Shown here: positions 1-9,309 of the stretch, piece after piece
Layout of the letters: every line of letters starts with the position of its first letter
Position numbering within the stretch: the first letter of the stretch is position 1
Source of the DNA: Crocinitomicaceae bacterium
GTDB lineage: Bacteria > Bacteroidota > Bacteroidia > Flavobacteriales_D > Crocinitomicaceae
Assembly (NCBI GenBank): GCA_030727405.1
Contig: JANRBR010000023.1
Span: forward strand, 70,791-134,790
Reading direction: 5' to 3'
DNA length: 64,000 nt
The notes under the pieces: generated by a model
What the model saw: the letters and a program-made list of their open reading frames with translations, nothing else
Databases searched by the model: none
Told to the model about the DNA's origin: nothing
Made by a program: the position numbers and the translations under genes

Positions 1-914
1 GTAAAGATGAAATCAGCAAACGTACATCCTTCAACAATCGTTGTATCACCAGAAACGGTTGCTACTGCAACATCAACTGCAGCAGAGCTAAAACTTCCTG
101 CTTCAAGAAACACACCAGAATCGTATGATTGATCACCTACATTTGAAATGGCCAATTTAATGTGGTACAATTGATTGCACTGTACACCCGCGGAAGCGGT
201 TAATTTTACTGTAGTACCATCGTATTGAATGGCATCACCGTAAGTCAAGGTGGATGATGATTCATTGAATACATAGTAGTTCGTATTCGATTCGTCACCT
301 ACGTTATTAATGGTTACTGGTGTTCCGCCTGGAATGACCGCAATGTTTGCGCCGCCATTTGGATATCCCGCCTGTACATAAGGACCCGTAATACCAGGAC
401 CCCATAAAAACAAGCCAAAGGCATCGTTAAATGTTGAAGGGGAAAATTCGGGATATTCATCTGAACCAAACATGTAGTTGAAAATCACAGAATCTCCTTG
501 TGGAATGAAATCAAATTCTAATACCACTCCATTGGTTACCGATCCTGCCGCAATATCGTTGAGGTGTGGGTCTGTACTGACAAGTGGAGTTTGAGGAAAA
601 TTGTTCGTAAAGTTTATGGCAGAATTAGGACCTATTGCCGCAATCGCATTTCCCGTGGTTAAAACCATTCCACTTTGAATTGGGAAAGCAGGATTGGTAT
701 TGCTAAAAAACCCAACATTTTCCTGTGGCACATTGGCTAAAAGCGGGTTGCCGTTAATAGTAACATTCAACGCCGTTACACCAAAACCCAAGAGGACATT
801 GTCCACCAATTGTTGTGGTGTTTGTGTCGTTGAAACAGTGATTGGCTGTGCATAGGAAAGCACATGTATGAATGTAAAAACAGCGGCAAAAGAAAGGCGT
901 AAATGTTTCATCAT
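1..914 (-). CDS. Choice-of-anchor L domain surface protein (partial, C-terminus missing)
   Basis: The reading frame is open on the minus strand from an ATG at 914 to the window edge, so only the first 304 residues are seen. It begins with a signal peptide (two Met, then KHLRLSFAAVFTF, ending near SYAQ). The mature part has the features of the choice-of-anchor L domain: a VDNVLLGFGV-type opening, an FPIQSGMVLTTG segment, and a DFIPQGDSVIFNYMFGSDEY segment followed by FNDAFGLFLWGPG. Just before the edge it reaches a VEGCTFADFIFT stretch, which in such proteins often starts a gliding/adhesion-type repeat region. These are large secreted proteins, usually exported by T9SS and anchored through a C-terminal domain that lies outside this window. 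The second ATG (911) is an equally possible start. Confidence 0.8.
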   Translation of the reverse strand, partial: MMKHLRLSFAAVFTFIHVLSYAQPITVSTTQTPQQLVDNVLLGFGVTALNVTINGNPLLANVPQENVGFFSNTNPAFPIQSGMVLTTGNAIAAIGPNSAINFTNNFPQTPLVSTDPHLNDIAAGSVTNGVVLEFDFIPQGDSVIFNYMFGSDEYPEFSPSTFNDAFGLFLWGPGITGPYVQAGYPNGGANIAVIPGGTPVTINNVGDESNTNYYVFNESSSTLTYGDAIQYDGTTVKLTASAGVQCNQLYHIKLAISNVGDQSYDSGVFLEAGSFSSAAVDVAVATVSGDTTIVEGCTFADFIF

Positions 915-1027
915 AATCTATTGAATTGACAATAAGACCATTTGTTTAGGTAAATGGTTGCATTACAAAATTAATATAATGTTTGAATTACCAAAAACCA
1001 ATGAAATTTCGCAACTTTGACTAATAA

Positions 1028-1035
1028 TACATTTG
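1028..1035 (+). promoter_or_regulatory. Bacteroidota -7 element (TACATTTG) ahead of the dipeptidase operon
   Basis: TACATTTG matches the TAnnTTTG consensus exactly and ends one base before the ATG at 1037. No TTTG lies 19 bases upstream (a TTTC is near). If it is used, the transcript would have almost no leader. Confidence 0.35.
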
Positions 1036-1036
1036 C

Positions 1037-2437
1037 ATGAAAAACACACAAGAATACATCCATGAAAACAAGGAAAAATTCTTAAATGAATTACTTGATT
1101 TATTGAGAACACCTTCCATTTCGGCCGATCCATCGTATACAAATGATGTATCAAAGTGCGCTGAACAACTCGCTCAACATATGAGGTCTGTTGGTTTAGA
1201 CAGCGTCGAAATTTGTTCAACAGCCGGACACCCAATCGTTTATGGCGAGAAAATCATAGATAGCAAGTTGCCCACGGTTTTGGTATATGGTCACTATGAT
1301 GTTCAACCTGCAGATCCTTTAGAATTATGGACTTCACCACCTTTTGAACCGGTGATCAAAACAACAAGCGCTCACCCACAAGGTGCTATTTTTGCGCGTG
1401 GAGCTTGTGACGACAAGGGTCAAATGTTTATGCATGTGAAATCATTCGAAGCAATGCTGTCTAGCAATGAGCTGCCTTGTAATGTTAAATTTATGATTGA
1501 AGGGGAGGAAGAAGTGGGTAGTCCAAACCTTGGTATTTATGTTAAGGAGAACAAAGAAAAACTTGCCGCGGATATTATTTTAGTATCAGACACTGGCATG
1601 TTAGCGAATGATGTACCATCCATTACAACCGGATTACGTGGCCTTAGTTACGTTGAAGTGGAAGTTGTAGGCCCAAATCGAGACCTGCATTCTGGGCTCT
1701 ATGGAGGTTGTGTGGCAAATCCGATTAACATTTTAACGGAGATGATCGCGTCTTTACACGATAAGGATGGAAAAATTACCATTCCTGGTTTTTATTCGAG
1801 TGTTGAAGAATTGAGCAATGAAGAACGAGGTGAAATGGCAAAAGCCCCATTTTCTCATGCTCATTATTGTGAAGCCTTGGATATTGAAGATACTTATGGT
1901 GAGGCGACCTATTCGACTATGGAAAGAGGCTCCATCCGTCCTACATTAGATGTGAACGGAATCTGGGGAGGTTATATTGGAGAAGGGGCAAAAACCGTAA
2001 TTGCATCTAAAGCTCAGGCAAAAATATCCATGCGTTTAGTTCCACATCAATCTTCAGAAGAAATTACAGCATTATTTGTCAAACATTTTGAATCCATTGC
2101 TCCTAAAGGCGTTCGTGTTAAAGTAACACCACATCATGGCGGAGAACCAGTCGTTACACCGACGGATTCCATTGCATATAAAGCCGCAAGCATGGCTTAT
2201 GAAACGACATTTGGTAAAAAACCAATTCCAGTGAGAAGTGGGGGAAGCATTCCGATCATTGCCATGTTTGAAGAAGAACTTGGATTAAAAACAATGATGA
2301 TGGGCTTTGGATTGGATAGTGATGCCATTCATTCTCCAAACGAACATTTTGGCTTATTCAACTTTTACAGAGGCATCGAAACAATTCCTTACTTTTTCGA
2401 AAACTACACCAAACTAATGTCGAATGAAAACGCTTAG
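1037..2437 (+). CDS. M20 family dipeptidase (zinc metallopeptidase)
   Basis: This 466-residue cytosolic enzyme belongs to the M20 (carnosinase/CNDP-like) family, which hydrolyses di- and short peptides with two bridging zinc ions. Visible metal and catalytic residues are His86 and Asp88 in GHYDVQP, the Asp125-Asp126 pair in RGACDDKGQ, Glu158/Glu159 in EGEEEVGS, Asp185 in VSDTG and His432 in AIHSPNEHF. The dimerisation (lid) domain lies between about residues 200 and 320, including the conserved DLHSGLYGG segment. The length is normal. The ATG at 1037 is kept because the N-terminus (YIHENKEKFLNELLDLLRTPSIS) matches the family start. It overlaps the next gene by 14 bases and is the first gene of an apparent three-gene operon ending with polA. 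Confidence 0.9.
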   Translation: MKNTQEYIHENKEKFLNELLDLLRTPSISADPSYTNDVSKCAEQLAQHMRSVGLDSVEICSTAGHPIVYGEKIIDSKLPTVLVYGHYDVQPADPLELWTSPPFEPVIKTTSAHPQGAIFARGACDDKGQMFMHVKSFEAMLSSNELPCNVKFMIEGEEEVGSPNLGIYVKENKEKLAADIILVSDTGMLANDVPSITTGLRGLSYVEVEVVGPNRDLHSGLYGGCVANPINILTEMIASLHDKDGKITIPGFYSSVEELSNEERGEMAKAPFSHAHYCEALDIEDTYGEATYSTMERGSIRPTLDVNGIWGGYIGEGAKTVIASKAQAKISMRLVPHQSSEEITALFVKHFESIAPKGVRVKVTPHHGGEPVVTPTDSIAYKAASMAYETTFGKKPIPVRSGGSIPIIAMFEEELGLKTMMMGFGLDSDAIHSPNEHFGLFNFYRGIETIPYFFENYTKLMSNENA

Positions 2438-2891
2438 TATCATCCTTCTCATCGTACTCTGCTCATGCTCGTCCATGGAGGAACCAATAGCGTTTGTTCA
2501 ATATAATGGCGTTGATATGAATGGCGTAAGTGCGAAGCAATTTGATTTCAATTTGAAAATCACTGTTAAAAATAATTTGTTTCTACCAGTAAAAATAATG
2601 CCTTCTACCATTGACTTTGTCATCGACCAAAAGTCTTTCGGCCAAGTTACATTTGATGATAAAATTAAAATGAAGGCGAGAAGAAATACGGACATCATCG
2701 TGCCACTACATTTAACTTTAGAGGATGGCGCCTTTCTTAATTTAATGGCATATATGAATAAAGAATCAGCTGTGCTTAAATTGAATGGAGACGTTCATGC
2801 CAAAATGTTGTTTATCTCTAAAGATGTTCCATTGAATTTTTCGAAAACGTTTTCACCAAAAACGTTCAACCCTTTTTCAAATAACCGCTAA
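2424..2891 (+). CDS. LEA type 2-like lipoprotein
   Basis: A 155-residue protein with a lipoprotein signal: hydrophobic LSIILLIVL followed by the lipobox LCSC, so Cys14 would be lipidated. The mature part reads like the LEA14/WHy beta-sandwich found in many Bacteroidota lipoproteins: a NGVDMNGVSAKQFDFNLKI strand, a KNNLFLPVKI segment, then a K-x-K-A-R-R turn and a hydrophobic IIVPLHLTL strand. Function in bacteria is unknown. It overlaps the dipeptidase by 14 bases and its stop codon shares one base with the polA start (TAATG), so the three genes are probably translated from one message. The family call rests on pattern, not on catalytic motifs. Confidence 0.7.
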   Translation: MKTLSIILLIVLCSCSSMEEPIAFVQYNGVDMNGVSAKQFDFNLKITVKNNLFLPVKIMPSTIDFVIDQKSFGQVTFDDKIKMKARRNTDIIVPLHLTLEDGAFLNLMAYMNKESAVLKLNGDVHAKMLFISKDVPLNFSKTFSPKTFNPFSNNR

Positions 2892-5716
2892 TGCTTTCCG
2901 CTGATAAACCGAAAAAATTATTCTTATTGGATGCATATGCTTTGATTTATCGAGCATATTTTGCCTTTTCTAAGAACCCAAGAGTCAACTCAAAAGGTCA
3001 AAATACTTCTGCTGCATTTGGTTTTACCAATGTCTTGATTGATGTTATTAAAAATGAAAAACCAACGCATTTAGCGGTTGTATTCGATCCGCCTGGTGGT
3101 TCTGCACATCGTCAAGAAGAATTTGAAGCCTACAAAGCACATCGCGAAGAAATGCCAGAGGACATTCGATCCATGATCCATCCAATCAAACAGATTGTGG
3201 AAGCGTTTAATGTGCCGATTCTGGAAGTACCTGGATATGAAGCGGATGATGTTGTGGGAACGGTTGCAAAAATTGCAGAAAAGAGGGGTTTTACCACGTA
3301 CATGATGACACCTGACAAAGATTATGCGCAACTAGTCAGTGAGAATATCTTTATGTTCAAACCAGGAAGAGGGGGTAATCCACCGGAGATATTGGGGGTA
3401 AAGGAGGTGCTTGAAAAATTTGAAGTAGAACGACCAGAACAAGTAATAGACATCCTAGGTTTATGGGGCGATGCTTCAGATAACATTCCGGGCATTCCGG
3501 GTGTAGGTGAAAAAACAGCAAAAACCTTGATTGCTAAATATGGTTCGGTAGAAAATTTAATTGCACATGCACACGAATTAAAGGGGAAACAACAAGAAAA
3601 CGTCATCAATTTTGCCGATCAAGGTCGCGTTTCAAAAATGTTAGCAACGATCATTTGTGATGTGGATGTGGAGTTTAATGAATCCGAATTAGTTATGTGT
3701 GATGTGGATGCCGAAAAAGTCTTGGCAATTTTCACTGAACTCGAATTCCGTACATTAGCGAAGCGTGTCATCGGTGAAGACATCGTTGTGTCATCCGAAA
3801 ATAAGGAGACTTCCACAAAAATTCCAAAAGATAGTGCTCAGTTGGATTTATTTGGTGTTCAAAGCATGATCGAACCACAAGAGGCAACATCAACAGCTCA
3901 TTACAAAACGATTGCAACGGAACGTCCAAGTTACCACCTCATTTCAACAGAAGAAGAACGAAAGGAATTATTGGAAATACTTTTAAAGCATGCTCAGGTT
4001 TGTTTTGACACGGAAACCACCGACATCGATGCATTGCATGCTGATTTGGTTGGTTTTTCATTTTCATATAAAGCAAGGGAAGCGTTTTATGTTCCCGTTC
4101 CAGCTGATTTTGAGCAAGCCAAAAAAATCGTCGAAGAATTCAAGCCATTCTTTGAAGATCCTTCCATTGAAAAGATTGCGCATAACATTAAATATGATTT
4201 AAAAGTCTTACAACGGTATGGAATAGAAGTTGTTGAGCCCTTATTTGACACGATGATCGCCCATTATTTAATCAATCCTGAGGCAAAACAAAGCATGGAT
4301 TTTTTAGCAACCTATTATTTGAATTACCAACCGGTATCTATCGAAACCTTGATTGGGAAAAAAGGAAAAGGACAGGGCAACATGAGGGATTTAAAACCGG
4401 AAGAAATTTGTGATTATGCGTGTGAAGATGCAGACATCACATTTCAATTGAAGCAATTATTTGAACCGGAAATCCAAAAACCTCACCTCTCGGCATTGTT
4501 TTACGAAATGGAAATGCCATTAGTAAAAGTATTAAAGGACATGGAATTTGAAGGGATATCTATCGATGTTCCTGCTTTAATTGATTATTCGAAAGAATTG
4601 GATGAAACGCTCATTCGATTGGATGCGGAAATAAAAACGGCTGCTGGCGAAGCATTTAACATTGATTCACCAAAACAATTGGGCGAAGTATTATTTGAAA
4701 AACTGAAAATATCGTCCAAAGCAAAAAAAACAAAAACAGGTCAGTACGCTACATCAGAGGACATTTTACAAAAACATGAACACGATCATCCCATCATTTC
4801 AATGATTTTGGAATACCGACAACTGCGTAAATTGAAAAGTACCTATGTTGATCCACTACCAACCATGTGCGACCCAATGGATGGACGCATTCACACCAAT
4901 TTCATGCAAACGGTTACGGCTACAGGTAGGTTAAGTTCGAACAACCCTAACTTACAAAACATCCCGATCCGTTCTGCAAAAGGAAGGGAAATCCGTCGGG
5001 CATTTGTTGCTAGAAATGCTGAATTTAAATTAATGGCCGTAGATTATTCTCAAATTGAACTTCGAATTATTGCTGCCTTGAGTGAAGATCCTAATATGAT
5101 TGAAGCATTCCAGCAAGGACATGACATTCATGCGGCTACAGCAGCAAAAGTCTTTCATACGACGATAGATGAGGTAACAAGAGACCAGCGCTCGGCAGCA
5201 AAAGCGGTGAATTTTGGAATCATCTATGGTCAATCGGCATTTGGTTTGGCTCAGAATTTATCCATTTCCAGAACGGAGGCAAAAGGAATCATTGATGCTT
5301 ATTTTGAACAATATAGCACGATAAAAAAATACATGGACCATGTCATCGCTCAGGCCAGAGAATTAGGTTATGTGGAAACCATCATGAAAAGAAGAAGGTA
5401 TTTGCCAGACATTAATTCAGCAAATGCGGTCGTTCGCGGTTATGCCGAGCGAAATGCAGTGAACGCACCCATTCAAGGGTCTGCGGCAGACATTATAAAA
5501 ATGGCCATGATCGCCGTAGAAAGAGCAATGAAAAAAGCAAAGGTAAGGTCTAAAATGATTCTACAAGTACACGATGAGTTGGTTTTCGATGTACACCATT
5601 CTGAAGAGTCGTTGATGCAGGAATTAGTGAAAAAAGCAATGGAAGAAGCCATTCAATTAGCTGTTCCTATGGAAGTAGAATTGAAATTAGCGCCAAATTG
5701 GCTCGAAGCACATTGA
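2891..5716 (+). CDS. polA: DNA polymerase I
   Basis: A full-length, 941-residue family A polymerase used in Okazaki fragment processing and repair. Three domains are visible. The 5'-3' exonuclease domain covers residues 1-290 (LLDAYALIYRAYFAF, then GYEADDVVGT and the helix-hairpin-helix GIPGVGEKTA). The 3'-5' proofreading domain covers roughly 340-530, with an intact DxE site (Asp373 and Glu375 in CFDTETTD) plus HNIKYDLK and YACEDAD, so proofreading should be active. The polymerase domain has TGRLSSNNPNLQNIPIR, Asp718 in DYSQIELR and Asp895 in QVHDELVF. Start and stop overlap the neighbours as expected in an operon. Confidence 0.97.
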   Translation: MLSADKPKKLFLLDAYALIYRAYFAFSKNPRVNSKGQNTSAAFGFTNVLIDVIKNEKPTHLAVVFDPPGGSAHRQEEFEAYKAHREEMPEDIRSMIHPIKQIVEAFNVPILEVPGYEADDVVGTVAKIAEKRGFTTYMMTPDKDYAQLVSENIFMFKPGRGGNPPEILGVKEVLEKFEVERPEQVIDILGLWGDASDNIPGIPGVGEKTAKTLIAKYGSVENLIAHAHELKGKQQENVINFADQGRVSKMLATIICDVDVEFNESELVMCDVDAEKVLAIFTELEFRTLAKRVIGEDIVVSSENKETSTKIPKDSAQLDLFGVQSMIEPQEATSTAHYKTIATERPSYHLISTEEERKELLEILLKHAQVCFDTETTDIDALHADLVGFSFSYKAREAFYVPVPADFEQAKKIVEEFKPFFEDPSIEKIAHNIKYDLKVLQRYGIEVVEPLFDTMIAHYLINPEAKQSMDFLATYYLNYQPVSIETLIGKKGKGQGNMRDLKPEEICDYACEDADITFQLKQLFEPEIQKPHLSALFYEMEMPLVKVLKDMEFEGISIDVPALIDYSKELDETLIRLDAEIKTAAGEAFNIDSPKQLGEVLFEKLKISSKAKKTKTGQYATSEDILQKHEHDHPIISMILEYRQLRKLKSTYVDPLPTMCDPMDGRIHTNFMQTVTATGRLSSNNPNLQNIPIRSAKGREIRRAFVARNAEFKLMAVDYSQIELRIIAALSEDPNMIEAFQQGHDIHAATAAKVFHTTIDEVTRDQRSAAKAVNFGIIYGQSAFGLAQNLSISRTEAKGIIDAYFEQYSTIKKYMDHVIAQARELGYVETIMKRRRYLPDINSANAVVRGYAERNAVNAPIQGSAADIIKMAMIAVERAMKKAKVRSKMILQVHDELVFDVHHSEESLMQELVKKAMEEAIQLAVPMEVELKLAPNWLEAH

Positions 5717-5761
5717 TAAAACTCAAAACACACCTACGATAATTAGGTGTTTGAATAAGCG

Positions 5762-5769
5762 TATATTTG
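5762..5769 (+). promoter_or_regulatory. Candidate -7 element (TATATTTG) for rseP
   Basis: TATATTTG fits TAnnTTTG and lies 20 bases before the rseP ATG, a comfortable leader length. There is no TTTG at the ideal distance upstream. A short inverted repeat (ACACCTA 5730-5736 / TAGGTGT 5744-5750) sits between polA and this element and may be a weak terminator. Confidence 0.45.
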
Positions 5770-5789
5770 TTCAACAATAAAAAGGAAAA

Positions 5790-7190
5790 ATGGATTTTTG
5801 GATTAAGGCAGCACAATTATTTTTATCACTAGCCATATTGGTTACACTTCATGAATTTGGTCATTTTATACCCGCAAGGTTGTTTAAAACGCGCATCGAA
5901 AAGTTCTACCTCTTTTTTAATCCTTGGTTTTCTATTTTCCGCAGAAAAAAAGTAAACGGAAAAACAAAGTCCGCTTGGTTTACAAAAAAAACGCCTAAAG
6001 AATGGGAAGAAGATCCATCCACTACGGAATGGGGTTTTGGTTGGCTACCTTTAGGCGGTTATGTTAAAATCGCCGGGATGATTGATGAATCTATGGATAC
6101 GGAGCAACTGAAACAACCGGCTCAAGCTTGGGAATTTCGCTCGAAAAAAGCATGGCAACGATTGATCATCATGATCGGTGGGGTTGTTGTCAACCTAGTT
6201 TTAGGATTCATTATTTACATCGGGGTAATATTCACCTGGGGTCAATTGGAAATCAAACCAGTGAATTTAGAGCATGGTTTAAGTGTTCATCCATATTTAG
6301 AAAAATACCATTTAAGTTCTGGGGATAAGGTCCTAACGATAGAAGGAAAAGAAGTATTGAATTTGGATGAATTAAACAAAGGAATTATGTTTCGTGGAGC
6401 AAGAAAATTAAGAGTCTTGCATCCAAATGGTGAAACGGAGAATATAGCACTGCCTAAAGAAATCGATCGCACACTTTTTCAAGTTGGAGCATTGCCTGCT
6501 TTTGGTTTGAGATCAAATGCAAACATGGTAGGAGAAGTGATAAAAGATTCTCCGGCAAAAAAAGCAGGGCTGCGTAAAAACGATGTACTCATCGCAGTGA
6601 ATTCAGATACCGTTCAGTATTTTGACCAATTAACCCGAGGCTTGTATTATTCCAAAGGAAAAAAATGTGTTCTCACGGTATTACGTGGAAACGATACGTT
6701 AAAGTTGAAAACAAATGTAAAAGTGGATGGCACCATTGGTTTTCAAGCGAGTGGTAAAATACTGGTAGATTCAGCTGCGATTCAAGAAAAACATTATGGA
6801 CTTGGCGAAAGCATTTCCATAGGAATGACTTACGGAAAAAACACCTTATCTGATTACATCGCGCAGTTCAAATTTGTTTTCACTAAGAAAGGGGCGACTT
6901 CCATCGGCGGGTTTGCAGCCATCGGAAACATGTTTCCTCCTGTTTGGGATTGGCAATCGTTCTGGATGTCAACAGCCTTGTTATCGATTATTTTAGCCTT
7001 TATGAACATTCTTCCAATTCCAGCATTGGACGGAGGACATGTTGTATTCCTTTTATATGAAATGATTACGGGAAAGGAAGCTCCTCAAAAAGTATTGGAA
7101 TACGCTCAAATGATAGGCATCGTATTGTTGTTAACCCTCATGGTTTACGCTAATGGAAATGACCTCATCCGTTGGATTACTTCGTTTTAA
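5790..7190 (+). CDS. rseP: RIP metalloprotease RseP (site-2 protease, M50)
   Basis: An intramembrane zinc protease that cleaves transmembrane substrates such as anti-sigma factors and signal-peptide remnants. The zinc site HEFGH is at residues 21-25 inside the first membrane segment. The second catalytic motif, NILPIPALDGGH, lies near the C-terminus. Membrane segments are visible around 7-27, 128-150 and the last 80 residues. A PDZ region (KDSPAKKAGLRKNDVLIAVN) lies in the middle, probably as one of two. The basic and tryptophan-rich insertion after the first helix is common in this phylum. At 466 residues it is a little longer than proteobacterial RseP. The ECF sigma factor and its membrane partner near 32200-33559 would be conceivable client systems, but nothing in the sequence links them. 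Confidence 0.93.
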   Translation: MDFWIKAAQLFLSLAILVTLHEFGHFIPARLFKTRIEKFYLFFNPWFSIFRRKKVNGKTKSAWFTKKTPKEWEEDPSTTEWGFGWLPLGGYVKIAGMIDESMDTEQLKQPAQAWEFRSKKAWQRLIIMIGGVVVNLVLGFIIYIGVIFTWGQLEIKPVNLEHGLSVHPYLEKYHLSSGDKVLTIEGKEVLNLDELNKGIMFRGARKLRVLHPNGETENIALPKEIDRTLFQVGALPAFGLRSNANMVGEVIKDSPAKKAGLRKNDVLIAVNSDTVQYFDQLTRGLYYSKGKKCVLTVLRGNDTLKLKTNVKVDGTIGFQASGKILVDSAAIQEKHYGLGESISIGMTYGKNTLSDYIAQFKFVFTKKGATSIGGFAAIGNMFPPVWDWQSFWMSTALLSIILAFMNILPIPALDGGHVVFLLYEMITGKEAPQKVLEYAQMIGIVLLLTLMVYANGNDLIRWITSF

Positions 7191-7199
7191 CTTTCGTTT

Positions 7200-9245
7200 A
7201 TGAAAACTTTTCAAAATTACATCCTGGGAAATTGGGTGAATGGTGATGGAATAGAAACGCCTTTGTATCATGCTGTTTCTCAAGTGGAACTAGGCAGCGT
7301 TTCAAGTGCCGGAATTGATTACGATCAAGTATTTGAATATGGACGTAAAACAGGCGGAAGATCCTTGCGTAAAATGACTTTCCAAGAAAGAGGACGCATG
7401 TTGAAAGCGCTTGCACTTTATTTAATGGAACGAAAGGACCGTTATTACGAAGTGAGTGCATGGACCGGTGCAACAAAAGTAGATTCTTGGATTGACATCG
7501 AAGGAGGAATTGGAAATTTATTTGCCAATGCTTCGTTGAGAAGACAATTTCCAGACCTTCCATATTATGTTGATGGTTCCGCTGCTCCGTTATCTAAAAA
7601 CGGTACGTTCATCGGACACCACATTATGGTTCCTAAAGAGGGGGTAGCCGTTCACATAAACGCCTTTAATTTCCCGGTTTGGGGAATGTTGGAAAAAATT
7701 GCTGTGAATTTAATGGCCGGTGTTCCAGCGGTGGTCAAACCATCCGAATACACCTGTTATTTAACCGAGGTAGTAGTGCGCGACATCATTGCTTCTGCTA
7801 TTTTGCCTGAAGGATCATTGCAATTGATCTGTGGTCTCGGAAGAGGCATCCTAGACCATGTAGATGCGCGGGATATCGTCACATTTACAGGAAGTGCTTC
7901 CACAGGTAAATTATTAAAGGGATTGCCCAGAATCTCTCAGGAAAGCGTGCCTTTTAATTTGGAAGCGGATTCATTAAATGCAACCATTCTTGGTAAAAAA
8001 GCGGTTCCTGGAACAGTGGAATACGATTTATTTGTGAAGGAAGTTGTGAAAGAAATGACGATTAAAGCGGGTCAAAAATGTACCGCTGTTCGACGCATTT
8101 TGGTGCCAGAAGAGTACATCGATGAGGTTCAAGTGGCGATATCATCGCGTTTGGCTACGACTAAAATTGGAAATCCAGCCATGGAAGGCGTTAGAATGGG
8201 TCCATTAGCATCGAGCTTGCAAGCGCAACGTGTTCGTTCCTCTGTAGAAGAGTTAAGCAAGTCACAGCCGATCGTATTTGGAGACATGGACCATTTTGAA
8301 ATCCTGGGTGAACAAGTGAAACGAGAAGCATTTTTCTCACCGATACTCTTTAGAAACGACGATCCATTTGTTAAAACGGCTTGTCACGACATTGAAGCTT
8401 TTGGTCCAGTTGCGACCATTATGCCGTACAAAGAAATGGATGATGCCATTGATTTAGCGAAATTAGGTAAAGGTTCCTTGGTGTCCTCAATTGTGACTCC
8501 AGATAATCAAGAAGCACGCGATTATGTGGTGGGAGCAGCAAGCATGCACGGTCGTATTCTCGTGTTAAATGAACATTGTGCCAAAGAAAGTACTGGACAT
8601 GGTAGTCCAATGCCATTATTAACACATGGTGGACCAGGACGCGCAGGTGGTGGCGAAGAAATGGGTGGTAAACGCGGTGTTTTACATTATTTACAGCGTA
8701 CCGCCATTCAGGGTCATCCTACGACCATTACAGCAATTACGGAACAATTTCAGGTAGGAGCAGAAATGCCCGAAGCCAATCCACATGTCTTTAGAAAGCA
8801 TTTTGAAGAATTAGTAGTGGGAGAAACTGTTTTTACACATAAGCATACCGTAAGTGAAGCCGACATCGTGAATTTCGCGAATGTATCTGGTGATAATTTC
8901 TACGCACATATGGACGCCACTTCATTAGAAGGAACCATATTTGAACGTCGAGTGGCACATGGGTATTTCATCCTATCTAAAGCTGCAGGACTTTTCGTAG
9001 ATCCTAAAAAAGGACCCGTTCTATTGAATTACGGAATTGAGGAAGCAAGATTTACAAAGCCTGTTTATCCAGGTGCAACAATTGGTGTTCGTTTTACGGT
9101 GAAAGAAAAAATAGACCAAGAGAAAAGATCAGAAGACGATATCGCAAAAGGCATCGTGAAATTCTTGGTGGATGTCTATGATGAAACGGGTGAAACAGTT
9201 GCGATGGCAACGATTCTCACGATGGTCAAGAAATTAAAAGATTGA
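7200..9245 (+). CDS. paaZ: PaaZ-type bifunctional aldehyde dehydrogenase / MaoC-like hydratase
   Basis: A 681-residue fusion that in phenylacetate catabolism opens the oxepin-CoA ring (hydratase domain) and oxidises the resulting semialdehyde (dehydrogenase domain). The ALDH domain, residues 1 to about 520, has the catalytic pair Glu255 (FNLEADSLN) and Cys294 (GQKCTAVRR), matching the positions in E. coli PaaZ. The MaoC-like domain, about 535-680, retains its active-site Asp565 and His570 (SGDNFYAHMD). Both activities therefore look intact. No other paa gene is in the window; the gene follows rseP by nine bases and ends at a strong bidirectional terminator. A related ring-cleaving pathway or general aldehyde detoxification cannot be excluded. 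Confidence 0.9.
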   Translation: MKTFQNYILGNWVNGDGIETPLYHAVSQVELGSVSSAGIDYDQVFEYGRKTGGRSLRKMTFQERGRMLKALALYLMERKDRYYEVSAWTGATKVDSWIDIEGGIGNLFANASLRRQFPDLPYYVDGSAAPLSKNGTFIGHHIMVPKEGVAVHINAFNFPVWGMLEKIAVNLMAGVPAVVKPSEYTCYLTEVVVRDIIASAILPEGSLQLICGLGRGILDHVDARDIVTFTGSASTGKLLKGLPRISQESVPFNLEADSLNATILGKKAVPGTVEYDLFVKEVVKEMTIKAGQKCTAVRRILVPEEYIDEVQVAISSRLATTKIGNPAMEGVRMGPLASSLQAQRVRSSVEELSKSQPIVFGDMDHFEILGEQVKREAFFSPILFRNDDPFVKTACHDIEAFGPVATIMPYKEMDDAIDLAKLGKGSLVSSIVTPDNQEARDYVVGAASMHGRILVLNEHCAKESTGHGSPMPLLTHGGPGRAGGGEEMGGKRGVLHYLQRTAIQGHPTTITAITEQFQVGAEMPEANPHVFRKHFEELVVGETVFTHKHTVSEADIVNFANVSGDNFYAHMDATSLEGTIFERRVAHGYFILSKAAGLFVDPKKGPVLLNYGIEEARFTKPVYPGATIGVRFTVKEKIDQEKRSEDDIAKGIVKFLVDVYDETGETVAMATILTMVKKLKD

Positions 9246-9256
9246 TACATGTATAA

Positions 9257-9288
9257 AATAAAAAAGGAAGCGTAAAGCTTCCTTTTTT
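9257..9288. terminator. Bidirectional rho-independent terminator between paaZ and the RND exporter gene
   Basis: The stem is GGAAGC (9266-9271) and GCTTCC (9277-9282) with loop GTAAA, flanked by an A-run on the left and a six-T run on the right. It can serve both convergent genes. Confidence 0.85.
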
Positions 9289-9309
9289 ATTTAACTAGAA
9301 CGAAGGAAA

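Noticed and set aside
7198..7563. 121-codon minus-strand open frame inside paaZ
   Set aside because: It is antisense to a well-conserved coding region with intact motifs, and has no family features of its own.
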